Part shown: in pieces, positions 8,289 to 16,652 of the stretch | Layout of the letters: the number at the start of each line of letters is the position of its first letter | Position numbering within the stretch: the first letter of the stretch is position 1 | Assembly: GCF_021654135.1 (NCBI RefSeq) | Contig: NZ_JAKGSD010000013.1 | Span: 1-64,000 of the forward strand | Reading direction: 5' to 3' | From: Amycolatopsis tucumanensis | GTDB lineage: Bacteria > Actinomycetota > Actinomycetes > Mycobacteriales > Pseudonocardiaceae | DNA length: 64,000 nt | Made by a program: the position numbers and the translations under genes | The notes under the pieces: generated by a model | What the model saw: only the letters and a program-made list of their open reading frames with translations | What the model was told of the DNA's origin: nothing | The model's database searches: none

Positions 8289-8893
8289 GCGGCCTCACCG
8301 TCCTGCTGCCGCAGCCGGGCCAGTGTCGCGTCCCGCGCGGCGAGGAGTGCCGACCGCTGCCGGTCGTCGTCGTTCCAGGCCCGGTACAGCTCAGCGGCGT
8401 CCAGCCCGCCGGGCTCGTGCAAGCCGTCGCAGCGCGGGATCCCCCAGTTCGTGTCCGCCCACCGGACGCGGGCGCGGTCGAGCCGTTCGAGGAACGCCGA
8501 GGGCGCCTCCGGCGGTGCGCTCGACTTCCACGCGCCGTCCCACGCGAGGTAGAGCGCGGTCAGCTCCTCAACCAGGACGGGGTGCTGCGGCCAGCAGGGC
8601 GGCAGGAGCGCTGTCAGCCGGAACTGGCCGGCCAGCCACCGGACCCACTCGTGGAGCCGGTTCCACGCCTGCAGGCTGCGCTCGGGGTCCACCGGTTTGC
8701 CTGGTGTGGGCGGGTAGCCGAAGCGGAACTCGGCGCGCCGTTCGGTCGTCGCCCGGGTGCCGGCCGCGGTCTCGACCGCTTCGACACGCTCTACCAGTGC
8801 CGGGAGCGCCTCGTCGAGGAGTTGTTCCAGGGTGTCCAGGGCCACGTCGAGGCGTTCCTCGATCGACGCGGGCTGCGGGATCTGCCCGGTCAC
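8285..8893 (-). CDS. DUF4913-like protein
   Basis: A 202-residue cytoplasmic protein. About residues 70-150 resemble the DUF4913 domain found in actinobacterial plasmids and ICEs: HEWVRWLAGQFRLTALLPPC, then WPQHPVLVEELTALYLAWDG with the conserved W-x-x-HP and Leu-rich helix. The N-terminal 50 residues form a probable coiled coil (RLDVALDTLEQLLDEALPAL). GTG at 8891-8893 overlaps the coupling-protein stop as GTGA. Proteins of this family usually accompany the coupling ATPase; an accessory role in substrate delivery is inferred only from position. Confidence 0.65.
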   Translation of the reverse strand: MTGQIPQPASIEERLDVALDTLEQLLDEALPALVERVEAVETAAGTRATTERRAEFRFGYPPTPGKPVDPERSLQAWNRLHEWVRWLAGQFRLTALLPPCWPQHPVLVEELTALYLAWDGAWKSSAPPEAPSAFLERLDRARVRWADTNWGIPRCDGLHEPGGLDAAELYRAWNDDDRQRSALLAARDATLARLRQQDGEAA

Positions 8894-10695
8894 AGCAGGC
8901 TCCGGCCGTCGTTGAGCGCGGCGCTGAACTCGGCCTCGCTGCGCGCGGTCAGGGCGTGATCGTCGCGGCGGAAGTAGGGCTGCAGCTCGGTCAGCACCGG
9001 CCGGAGGCCGCCCGCGGCGAGTACGAGGGAGTGGAACTTCTTCAGCGCGCGGACCTCGTCTGGCTGCAGGGACGGCCGGGTGCGGATGCTGTAGGAGGTG
9101 GAGCGGCCCTGCTCCCCGGTGGTGAGGCTGGGGAGCTCCTCGTCGAACTCTCCGGCGTAGCCGGCGATCGTGCGCAGCTCGGCTTCGTCGGACAGGCCCG
9201 GCAGCACCATCCGGATCGTCGCCGATCCCCACATCGCCCGTGCTTCGTGTTCGCCCCAGCGGTGGTCGGCCTGGGCCCGGTCCTGCACGGTCAAGGTGGT
9301 CGGGATTCCGTCTCCGCCTCCGGCCGAGAGGAGGTTCGGCAGCCGGTCGAGGGTGGCGGTGTTGCGACCCTCGTCGGCGATGAGGCGCAGGCTCGGGTCG
9401 AGGCGGTTGTTGGGCGAGCGTTGCCCGCGTTCCCGCGCCACAGTCAGGATTTCGTCGATCAGCGCGCCGAGCAGGTCGGCGACACCGGTCGGCTCGTCTT
9501 CGTGGGAGAGCACGTACAGGGTGGTGTCGCCGTCGACGTCGAGCAACGAGCCGGGGTCGAACCCGTGGCCGGGCTGGGGCAAGCAGGTCGCGAGCACGCG
9601 GGGGTGCTCGAAGCATTTGACCGCGGCCTCGACGCTCATGTAGTAGCCGGCTCGCTGCCGGTCGGGCAGGCGGGCGGTGTTGTACTGCATCTCGGCCCAG
9701 CTGTCCGGCGTCACCGAGCTGCGGGACAGGATCGCGCCCGGCTCGACGCTGGTTTGGTCGTAGGCCCACCGCAGCACCGACCGGATGTCGCCGTGCGACA
9801 GGGCGGCCGCGTGCAGCAGGTTGCGCAGCACCGCTTCGCCGCGGTTCCGCCATGTGTCGGCGCCCGACACCGTGCTCATGTCCACGGTGCTCGTCAGTTT
9901 TTGTGCGCGGCGGATCGCCACGGCGGGGTCGGCGCAGCCTGCCACCGGGTCCCACTCGACCTGCGGGAGCGCCGGTGTGGTCAGCAGCGGGTCGAACAGC
10001 AGCACCCGGCCGCGCTCGGAGCGCGGCTTCCACGTGGCGGCGAGGACATCAGCGCGGCTGGAGGAGACGATCAACGGCCCGTCGTGGTCGAGTGCCTCCG
10101 GGATCACCACGCACGCGGTCTTACCCGACTCGGCCGGTCCGACGACGAACTTGGACTTGCGGACCGAGGCCCAGCACCGCACCCCGGTGTTGACGTCGCG
10201 ACCGAGGTAGCTGCCCATCTGCTCCGGGCGGATCCGGTCCCGGGTCCGCGCGAGGGTGGGCCGCAGCCGCGGTGCTTGCTTGATCAACGCGGTTTCGCCG
10301 AACTCGCGGGCCACTTCCCGGCGGGTTGCGAACCCGGGCCGCGAACCGCCCCGCACCTCCCGCATGACCGCGACGGTCAGGTAGATCGCGATCGCGAGGA
10401 CTCCGGTGTAGACGAACCAGAAGATCGCGCCCGGCGGCGCTCCGGCCGCGCCGAGGCCCGGCCAGTCGCGCATCGGGTCCGTGGGGTGGGTGTAGACGCC
10501 GAGGATCGGGCCGAGGAGGTTTCGGCGGTGTCCTGTCCAGCTGGGCCAGCCGCGGTCGGTGACGAAGGCGGTGAGCTGGCCCGCCGACCACGTGAGCAGC
10601 CCGAGCCCGGCCAGGCTACCCAGGACGATGGCGGAGACGACGTCGTGGCCGCGGCGGCGGCGCACGACCGGCCTGTCTGTGTGATGGCGCCGCAT
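8890..10695 (-). CDS. Type IV coupling protein (VirD4/TraG-like ATPase)
   Basis: A 601-residue membrane-anchored ATPase that would bring the relaxase-DNA complex to the secretion channel. Two N-terminal membrane segments (about residues 18-45 and 90-112) precede the ATPase core. Walker A is GPAESGKT (about residue 186) and the Walker B-like strand is SLRLIADEGRN (about residue 420). The C-terminal region ALWGSATIRMVL-type and LPSLTTGEQGRS match the TraM-recognition/TraG_D C-terminal region. ATG at 10695 follows the VirB4-like stop by one base. Together with the VirB4-like gene it identifies a true type IV system rather than the single-protein TraB system common in Streptomyces plasmids. Confidence 0.88.
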   Translation of the reverse strand: MRRHHTDRPVVRRRRGHDVVSAIVLGSLAGLGLLTWSAGQLTAFVTDRGWPSWTGHRRNLLGPILGVYTHPTDPMRDWPGLGAAGAPPGAIFWFVYTGVLAIAIYLTVAVMREVRGGSRPGFATRREVAREFGETALIKQAPRLRPTLARTRDRIRPEQMGSYLGRDVNTGVRCWASVRKSKFVVGPAESGKTACVVIPEALDHDGPLIVSSSRADVLAATWKPRSERGRVLLFDPLLTTPALPQVEWDPVAGCADPAVAIRRAQKLTSTVDMSTVSGADTWRNRGEAVLRNLLHAAALSHGDIRSVLRWAYDQTSVEPGAILSRSSVTPDSWAEMQYNTARLPDRQRAGYYMSVEAAVKCFEHPRVLATCLPQPGHGFDPGSLLDVDGDTTLYVLSHEDEPTGVADLLGALIDEILTVARERGQRSPNNRLDPSLRLIADEGRNTATLDRLPNLLSAGGGDGIPTTLTVQDRAQADHRWGEHEARAMWGSATIRMVLPGLSDEAELRTIAGYAGEFDEELPSLTTGEQGRSTSYSIRTRPSLQPDEVRALKKFHSLVLAAGGLRPVLTELQPYFRRDDHALTARSEAEFSAALNDGRSLL

Positions 10696-10696
10696 G

Positions 10697-12145
10697 TCAG
10701 CTCGCCTCCGCGGCCGAGGAGTCCAGAAGTGATTCCCAGTCCTCGTCGCTGATCTCGCCCGCGGCGGTCGCGGCGGCCTGCATGCGAGAGTCGGTCTGCA
10801 CCAGCGGGTGCTCCACCGACGACAGCAGGTGCTGGACGACGAAGGCCCGGTTGCCCAGCAGCCACATGCCGGTGCCTTTGCGCAGGTACTTCAGCAGCGC
10901 GGTCTGCACGTCGGTCAGGCCGAGCATGTCCCTGGTCAGCGGCAGACTCGCGTCGACCTGGCGGTAGACGATGCGGAAGCCGGTGTCCTCGATCAGGCCG
11001 CGAGCCAGCCGCGCGGCTTCCGAACCTTCCGCACCTGGCGCGTAGTCGGTGAGCCGGTGCGCCGCCAGCAGGTTCGTGATGCCGAACATCCGCGCCAGCT
11101 TCGCCGCCTCCTGAAGACGCCGCAGCAACGGCACGTACCGCATGGCCAGCCAACTTTCGTCGTAGCCGACCAGACGCGGCCGCGCGTTGGGGCGCATCAG
11201 CGCCGCCTCCATCGCCGACTGGGCGCACACCATCGACATCACCGTCACAGCCTGGTCGGCGCGGACGGCGTGCAGGTTGAGCACGGTGCCGGGGGCGTCG
11301 AAGTCGAGGTAGCGCTGGGTGTCGTCGGCCGCGTCGAACATGCCCTTGAGCGGCCCGTCCACCAGGCCATGCAGGGCTAGGCGCGCGTCGCGGGAATCGT
11401 CGAGCAGCTGCTGCGCGGTGATGCCGCGCACGCGCAACGCGTCCTGCCACTCGTCGGTGGCGGTGAGTTTGGCGACCACGGCCGGCAGCGACGCCGGCGC
11501 CAGTTGGTCGCGCGCGGCGCCGGGTAGTTCTCCGGTGCAGGACGCGAGGGCGAGTTCCAGAGCGGTGCGTTCGGTCATCGTCAGCGGCCGGTCGAGCCGC
11601 ACGTGCACCAGCCCCTCGAGCAGCGCCATGCGGCGGGCAGCGAGGTCGGCGCGCCACGCCTGCTCGCTCTGCCCCGGGTAGCGGCCGTGCGCGGCGAGCG
11701 GGTTGAGCCGCACCCCCAGCCCAGGGCCGAGGCGCAGCGGCTCGACGCCGAGACAGTGGGCGAGGGCCGTGTACTCGTCCTTCACGTCCACCCAGCTGAA
11801 CGGGATCCCGACCGCGGCGAACCGCATGATCATGCACTTGAGCAGTGCGGACTTGCCACTGCCGATCTCGCCGACGAGGAGCCCGTTCGGGCTGGTGATC
11901 ACCCCGGCCCGGTACAGCTCCCACGGATCCCACAGGAAGCTCGCCCGGCTGTAGAGGTCCATGCCGAGGTAGATGCCGGGGACCCCGAGACCGGGGTCCA
12001 TTACCCACGGGTACCAGGACTTCAGCACGCTGCTGGTCGCGGTGTGCGCGGGCAGCCGCATCCGGTGGGCCAGCCGGCCCGAGGCGGGCCGGTGCGCGCC
12101 CAGCCGGTCCCGGCGAGGCCCGGGGCGAGTAACGATGGTGCGCAT
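10697..12145 (-). CDS. VirB4/TraC-like conjugation ATPase
   Basis: A 482-residue ATPase corresponding to the C-terminal motor part of VirB4. Walker A is GEIGSGKS (about residues 91-98), preceded by YLGMDLYSRASFLWDPWELY. Walker B is RLVGYDESWLAM (about residue 315). Further blocks include MFGITNLLAAHRLTDY and GLIEDTGFRIVYRQ, typical of this family. The N-terminal VirB4 domain appears to be supplied by the separate SCO6880-type gene just upstream. ATG at 12143-12145 has AAGGGAGG upstream; the longer reading frame would run through the neighbour and is rejected. Confidence 0.85.
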   Translation of the reverse strand: MRTIVTRPGPRRDRLGAHRPASGRLAHRMRLPAHTATSSVLKSWYPWVMDPGLGVPGIYLGMDLYSRASFLWDPWELYRAGVITSPNGLLVGEIGSGKSALLKCMIMRFAAVGIPFSWVDVKDEYTALAHCLGVEPLRLGPGLGVRLNPLAAHGRYPGQSEQAWRADLAARRMALLEGLVHVRLDRPLTMTERTALELALASCTGELPGAARDQLAPASLPAVVAKLTATDEWQDALRVRGITAQQLLDDSRDARLALHGLVDGPLKGMFDAADDTQRYLDFDAPGTVLNLHAVRADQAVTVMSMVCAQSAMEAALMRPNARPRLVGYDESWLAMRYVPLLRRLQEAAKLARMFGITNLLAAHRLTDYAPGAEGSEAARLARGLIEDTGFRIVYRQVDASLPLTRDMLGLTDVQTALLKYLRKGTGMWLLGNRAFVVQHLLSSVEHPLVQTDSRMQAAATAAGEISDEDWESLLDSSAAEAS

Positions 12146-12159
12146 GTGCGTGCCTCCCT

Positions 12160-13647
12160 TCAGGAGCCGGTGAGTGACCACATCGGCGACAGCCCCCTCG
12201 CCAGCGGCAGTGCGGCCGCGTAGAAGCCCTGGTCCTGCTCGCCGTAGAGCACCATCGAGGCGCAGCGGATCCGGGTCAGGCGACGACGGACCGACGTCAC
12301 GGCGGTGCGCAACGACGCCATGTCGGGCGCGGTGCAGGTGACGAACATCGAGTACCGGAAGTAGCCGGCACCCTCGGCGATCTCTTCGTCCAGCCGCTCG
12401 GCGGCGGCCAGCTCGCGGCGCGTCCGCGCGTCGACAACGAGACCGTGCCGGGCTTTGGCGTAGATACTGCCGCCCGCGGCGAGGCGCTGGTTGTTGATCG
12501 ACCGCTCCGCCCGCGACACCCCGAGCGGCTCGGCCACCAGGGTCACGGCGCGGCGGACATCGCTCTGCTGCAGCAGCGGCGTCAACCAGTTCCGCTGGAC
12601 CGGGCGGCGCGGCATCTCGTGCACCCAGATCGTGCTGGACACCGCCGAGTCGTGCAGGAACGCCCGCCACTGCCGCTCCGCCGCCGACGGCCCCGCCGCC
12701 CGCGGGTCCAGTTCGCCCTCCTCCCCGGCCTGCAGGTCGTACAGGGGCAGCGACTCGGGATCGAACTGGGAGTGGATGACGGCCGCGTAGTGGCCCGGCG
12801 ACAGCCAGCCCTTCACCGGGATCCGGGCCTCGCCCAGCTGGCGCCTCAGCTCGGCCAGCCGTTCGACCACCACGATCCCGAGCGCCTCGTCGTCACCGCC
12901 GGCCGCCTTGATCTCGCCGGCGAGCCGGGACAGGTCGAACGCGACGACGAAGAACACCTCGTGCCGCTGACCCGCTGGGGCGGCCTGCGACACCAGCTCA
13001 CGCAACGCTTCCGCAGCCGGCGTGCCGCGATCGCCGACGCGGTCGAGGTAGTAGCGCTGGGCGAGGTTGGTCGCGTCCGGCATCGACCGGAACAGCAACT
13101 GCCAGCGGGCGATCGCGCCGTCCTCGTCGGTGGTGGATTCCATCACCGCTTCCCACTCGCTCAGGCGGGACGACTGCTCGGCCGACTCTTCGAGGATGAT
13201 CGGAGTCCCCTCGGTCAGCAGCGCCGCGGTCACCGTCCGGTTCGCCTCGTCGACGACGAGGCCGATGCGCTGCCGCCCGTCCGGACCGGGGGCTGACAGC
13301 ATCCGCAGGCTCGCGAGGTCGCCGGGCAGGTCCATGCGGTGCGCCAGCGAGTCCGGCCCGAACACCGCGCCCCGGTACACGTGCGCCCCGCGAAGGTGCG
13401 ACCACGCCGCGCCGAGCACCGGGCGCATCCACTGCGTCAGGGAACGGCCGCCGATCCGGGTGAACGCCAGCGCGACCACTGCGATCCCCGCCGCGGCCAG
13501 CGCGGCGAACGCCACCGGCGATCCGGTGCGGATTCCCGCCCACGGCAGCGCGATGCCGACGACGACCGCGACCGCCTGGCCCAGTCCCACGCGTCCGAAC
13601 ACGCCGTTGAGCCGGCGCGGCGGAAAGACGAACTCCTGCTCTTCCAC
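12160..13647 (-). CDS. SCO6880-type conjugation protein (PrgI/VirB4-N-like)
   Basis: A 495-residue protein of the SCO6880 family found beside VirB4-like ATPases in actinobacterial transfer regions. Two hydrophobic segments near the N-terminus (about residues 20-65, including VAVVVGIALPWAG and FAALAAAGIAVVALAF) make a PrgI-like anchor. The remaining soluble part contains LPLYDLQAGEEGELDP, VHEMPRRPVQRNWLTPLL and a region resembling VirB4 N-terminal segments. It has no Walker motif. GTG at 13645-13647 is preceded by GAGGAGGAG. It probably docks the VirB4-like motor to the membrane complex. Confidence 0.8.
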   Translation of the reverse strand: MEEQEFVFPPRRLNGVFGRVGLGQAVAVVVGIALPWAGIRTGSPVAFAALAAAGIAVVALAFTRIGGRSLTQWMRPVLGAAWSHLRGAHVYRGAVFGPDSLAHRMDLPGDLASLRMLSAPGPDGRQRIGLVVDEANRTVTAALLTEGTPIILEESAEQSSRLSEWEAVMESTTDEDGAIARWQLLFRSMPDATNLAQRYYLDRVGDRGTPAAEALRELVSQAAPAGQRHEVFFVVAFDLSRLAGEIKAAGGDDEALGIVVVERLAELRRQLGEARIPVKGWLSPGHYAAVIHSQFDPESLPLYDLQAGEEGELDPRAAGPSAAERQWRAFLHDSAVSSTIWVHEMPRRPVQRNWLTPLLQQSDVRRAVTLVAEPLGVSRAERSINNQRLAAGGSIYAKARHGLVVDARTRRELAAAERLDEEIAEGAGYFRYSMFVTCTAPDMASLRTAVTSVRRRLTRIRCASMVLYGEQDQGFYAAALPLARGLSPMWSLTGS

Positions 13648-13689
13648 GAACTGCTCCTCCTCGGTGTGCTGTGGTGTGATCCGCCCGGG

Positions 13690-15630
13690 TCATGCCGGCG
13701 GTGGTGGCGTTTCTCCCCCGTCGCCTGCGGGTGGTGGTTCCGCCGGTTCCGGCGGCACGAAATTGCGCGCCACGACCCGCCCCCGGTTGGCCGACGGCCG
13801 GTCCCGAAAGGACGAGGCGGAACCTGACGGCGGTGGGGTGTCCGGTTCCTTCGTGCCGGTTCCGCTCCTGGCGTCGTCGCTTGCCGTCTCACCAGCCGGT
13901 TTGCTGGCGCGCCGGGACGGTGGCTTCACCGGTCCCCCTTCGCTACGTGGCAGGCTCGCCGGGGACGCGGGCGCGCCGCTGCCGCCACCGCGGGCTCCGG
14001 AGAACCGCTGAGCGAGGTGCTCCGCTCCCGCCTGCAATCCCTGCACCGCTCTCCCGACGGCGCTGCGGCTGGCAGCGGCGGCCCTGTCGGTCATCGCTGC
14101 GGCCCGTCCGGTCGCCCGGCCACCCACGGCGGCCGCACCCCCGGCCCGGTCGGACACGAACTCCACCAGCTCCCACAGGATCATCGGCGAGGCGACCAGG
14201 GCGAGGACCAGCGCCAGGCCCTGCACCACGTCGACGATCTGCTTCAGCAGCGACTCCGACGCCTCCAGCGGCAGCATCAGCGACTGCGCGAGCAACATGA
14301 CCGCGACCATCACGAACGGCGACCACGCCAGGGCGGTGCCGCGGCCGGCCCACTTCAGCAACCAGCCCGAGGACGCCGGATGGACCTGCCCTGCGGCGGC
14401 GATACCGCCCAGCAGGGCCCACATCAAAGTCAGGGCACCGTTGATGACCATGAACACCAGGGCGAAGATCAGGCACAGGGCCATCACCAGGCCGACCAGC
14501 AACCCGACGAGGGGATTGGTCTTCGCCAGGCTCTGGGTGAAGTCGGCCTGCTTGCCCAGGTCCCCGCCCGCCAGCAGCAGCGACTCAGTGCACTCGGTGG
14601 CCAGCTGCTGCATCAGGATCGCGCCGACCCCCGCCAGTGTCGCCGCGGTCGCCGCTTTCACCCCGCCCACCAGCGCGTACTGCAGGCGCCCCTGCTTCCA
14701 GACCGTGGCGACGGTGACCAGCCACCCCAGGAACGCGACCGCGAGCGCGACACCGGAGACCAGGTTGTAGACGGCGGCGAACGAGCCGCCCGCGAGGTTC
14801 GGTGCCAGGCCGGTCACCACGATCGTCAGGAACATCGCCCACAGCTGCGTGACGCCCTGGACGACGAACTGCACGAACCCCGCGATGCCGGTCTCGACGG
14901 TCCAGTCCATGATGTCCTGCGCGATCTCGCTCGGCGTGCCCCAGATCGGGTCGTCCTCGCCGAGGTCGGGGAACTTGGCCAGCGCGGCCGCTCGGCCGCG
15001 CTGGACCCGCTGCACGTAGTCGTCGGAGAAGGCGTTCCACGCCTGGCACTGCTGGTGCTGCTGCTGGGTGACTGCGCCAGCGCAGCTGACGTAGAAGCCA
15101 CCGCACGGGGCGTTGTCGGCGCCGATGGTGTTGCTGCAGGTCACGTCCGTGGCGTGCCGTTCTCCCCCGGTGTTGGTCCCGTCGCCCCAGCGGAACCCGA
15201 ACGGCTTGAAGTCCGGGGCCGCCGGCGCCCACGTGCGCACCATTTCGACGCAGTAGCCGGCCGGCACCGTGACCGCGGCGGCATCGCGGTACGCCTGCAG
15301 GATGGCCTGGCTGCGCTCCAGCCCGTTGACGTGGTCGTCCTTGATCACGTCGGGCTGGAAGAACGCGTACAGGTCCGCGGCGTCGTCGATGACGCTGCGG
15401 GCGTAGCGGGAGAAGTCGCCGCCGTGGTCCTTGCAGGCCGGATCGGTCATCCAGGGAGCCGTGACCCATTGCGGGCTGTCCACGACGTACTTGCGCAGGT
15501 TGTCCGGGATGGTGCCGGGGTCGACCGGTTGCGCACCCGCCGTGGCCGTCGCCGAGCTCAGCAATGCCAGCAGCAATCCGAGCACCACCGCCGCGCGCCG
15601 GAGTGCACGCGTGTCACGCATCCGGCACAT
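13690..15630 (-). CDS. TrbL/VirB6-like polytopic channel protein
   Basis: A 646-residue membrane protein with a signal segment (LRRAAVVLGLLLALLSSATA), an extracellular Cys-containing domain of about 200 residues (for example CGGFYVSCAGAVTQQQHQQC), six to seven hydrophobic helices between about residues 230 and 490, and a Pro/Ser/Arg-rich cytoplasmic tail ending GDGGETPPPPA. Domain order and helix number suit a VirB6/TrbL inner channel. Its start overlaps the end of the upstream gene: ATG at 15628-15630 has AGGGGTGGG upstream, and a second ATG at 15619-15621 is possible. Confidence 0.8.
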   Translation of the reverse strand: MCRMRDTRALRRAAVVLGLLLALLSSATATAGAQPVDPGTIPDNLRKYVVDSPQWVTAPWMTDPACKDHGGDFSRYARSVIDDAADLYAFFQPDVIKDDHVNGLERSQAILQAYRDAAAVTVPAGYCVEMVRTWAPAAPDFKPFGFRWGDGTNTGGERHATDVTCSNTIGADNAPCGGFYVSCAGAVTQQQHQQCQAWNAFSDDYVQRVQRGRAAALAKFPDLGEDDPIWGTPSEIAQDIMDWTVETGIAGFVQFVVQGVTQLWAMFLTIVVTGLAPNLAGGSFAAVYNLVSGVALAVAFLGWLVTVATVWKQGRLQYALVGGVKAATAATLAGVGAILMQQLATECTESLLLAGGDLGKQADFTQSLAKTNPLVGLLVGLVMALCLIFALVFMVINGALTLMWALLGGIAAAGQVHPASSGWLLKWAGRGTALAWSPFVMVAVMLLAQSLMLPLEASESLLKQIVDVVQGLALVLALVASPMILWELVEFVSDRAGGAAAVGGRATGRAAAMTDRAAAASRSAVGRAVQGLQAGAEHLAQRFSGARGGGSGAPASPASLPRSEGGPVKPPSRRASKPAGETASDDARSGTGTKEPDTPPPSGSASSFRDRPSANRGRVVARNFVPPEPAEPPPAGDGGETPPPPA

Positions 15631-16300
15631 ACGCCCACCCCTGCACTGATTCCCGGAACCGGAAAGCGAAGTCGCCATCAGCGTCGGTCAGGCGGTCCTC
15701 GCTGCGGACCGGCCAGGGGCCGCTCTCGAATCGCTGATCGGTCACCCGCCACTGCGCGCCGTCCCAGCGCAAGGTGATCGTCGACCGGCCCCAATCCTCC
15801 GTGCCGCCAGGCTGCGGGGCCATCCGTGAACTCTGCGCGGCCACGCCCCACACCGACACCTGCGCCCTGTCCGGATCGAAGGCCTCGACGACGGTAGATA
15901 ACGGCGCGTAGGTCAACCGCTGCCGGGCGAGTTGGTCCTGCGGCTGTGTCGGTGCTGCCAGGACGGCGGCCGCGGTCGGCGTCGCGCCGGGATCGAGCAG
16001 AGCGGCGACGGCGTGACGCGAGTCGAGAGTGCCTGCCGCGACACGGAAACCAGCGATCTGGAAGTTCTGCGCCGCGCTGGCCGCTCCCGCCGGCGTCCGC
16101 CGTTGCGACACCGGAACTCCTGTGCCGCCAGGAACATCTCCGCCCCCTGCTGCCGTCCGAGGCTCCGGCGACATCACATGGTTGATCACCACATACTCGA
16201 CGACGCCCACGACGACGAATCCGACGATCACGGCGACCAGGAGGACCCAGCCTCGCCCCGCGCGGGCTGCCGAGTAGCCCACGGTCTTGACCCGCTTCAC
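15614..16300 (-). CDS. VirB8/TcpC-like membrane-anchored transfer protein
   Basis: A 228-residue bitopic protein. One helix (GWVLLVAVIVGFVVVGVVEY, about residues 17-37) is followed by a Gly/Thr-rich linker and an extracytoplasmic domain containing NFQIAGFRVAAGTLDSRHAV, YAPLSTVVEAFDPDRAQVSV and STITLRWDGAQWRVTDQRF. The last block, ending in a tryptophan-containing strand, is typical of NTF2-like VirB8/TcpC domains. It would join the inner membrane scaffold to the outer part of the channel. ATG at 16300 lies 17 bases after the pilin-like gene. Confidence 0.75.
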   Translation of the reverse strand: MKRVKTVGYSAARAGRGWVLLVAVIVGFVVVGVVEYVVINHVMSPEPRTAAGGGDVPGGTGVPVSQRRTPAGAASAAQNFQIAGFRVAAGTLDSRHAVAALLDPGATPTAAAVLAAPTQPQDQLARQRLTYAPLSTVVEAFDPDRAQVSVWGVAAQSSRMAPQPGGTEDWGRSTITLRWDGAQWRVTDQRFESGPWPVRSEDRLTDADGDFAFRFRESVQGWAYVPDA

Positions 16301-16316
16301 ACCATCCCCCTCGCTG

Positions 16317-16652
16317 TCAGTTCACGGCGACGATCCAGGTCCACACCGCGCCCGCGGAGGTCAGCAGGATCCCGCCGAGCGCCGCGCGCACCATGTTCGT
16401 TTTCGCGTTCTGGCTCAGGTGCATGCCACCGGCCATGTGCCCGCCGACCCAGACGACGATCCCGCCGATCAGCACGACGAAGCAGATGCCCAACCCGAAG
16501 AACAACAGCACCTGGGCGATCGTGTACATCACGCCCGACTTCGGGACGCCCTTACTGTCCGGGGCGATGTTGCTGAAATCCGGGCCACCAGGCGGCGGCT
16601 GCTGTGCCAGGACCAGGCCCACCTGGTGGGCCATTTCGTAGTAGATGGACAT
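16317..16652 (-). CDS. Small two-helix membrane protein, VirB2/pilin-like
   Basis: A 111-residue protein. A Pro/Gly-rich N-terminal part (AQQPPPGGPDFSNIAPD) is followed by two hydrophobic helices (MYTIAQVLLFFGLGICFVVL and VRAALGGILLTSAGAVWTWI) joined by GGHMAGGMHLSQNAKTNM. Size and topology fit VirB2/TrbC-type pilins and the small proteins next to VirB6/VirB8 in actinobacterial ICEs (DUF6112-like). ATG at 16650-16652 is preceded by AGGGGAGG. It overlaps the 3' end of the ParA-like frame by 101 bases. Confidence 0.7.
   Translation of the reverse strand: MSIYYEMAHQVGLVLAQQPPPGGPDFSNIAPDSKGVPKSGVMYTIAQVLLFFGLGICFVVLIGGIVVWVGGHMAGGMHLSQNAKTNMVRAALGGILLTSAGAVWTWIVAVN

Noticed and set aside
8323-10752. 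809-codon plus-strand frame opposite the coupling protein
   Set aside because: Antisense to a protein with Walker motifs; composition typical of a shadow frame.
12146-12670. N-terminal extension of the VirB4-like frame
   Set aside because: It overlaps the SCO6880-type gene in another frame, and ATG 12145 has a strong ribosome site.
14017-15777. 586-codon plus-strand frame opposite the TrbL-like gene
   Set aside because: Arg/Gln/His-rich antisense frame; the minus strand encodes membrane helices and a signal peptide.
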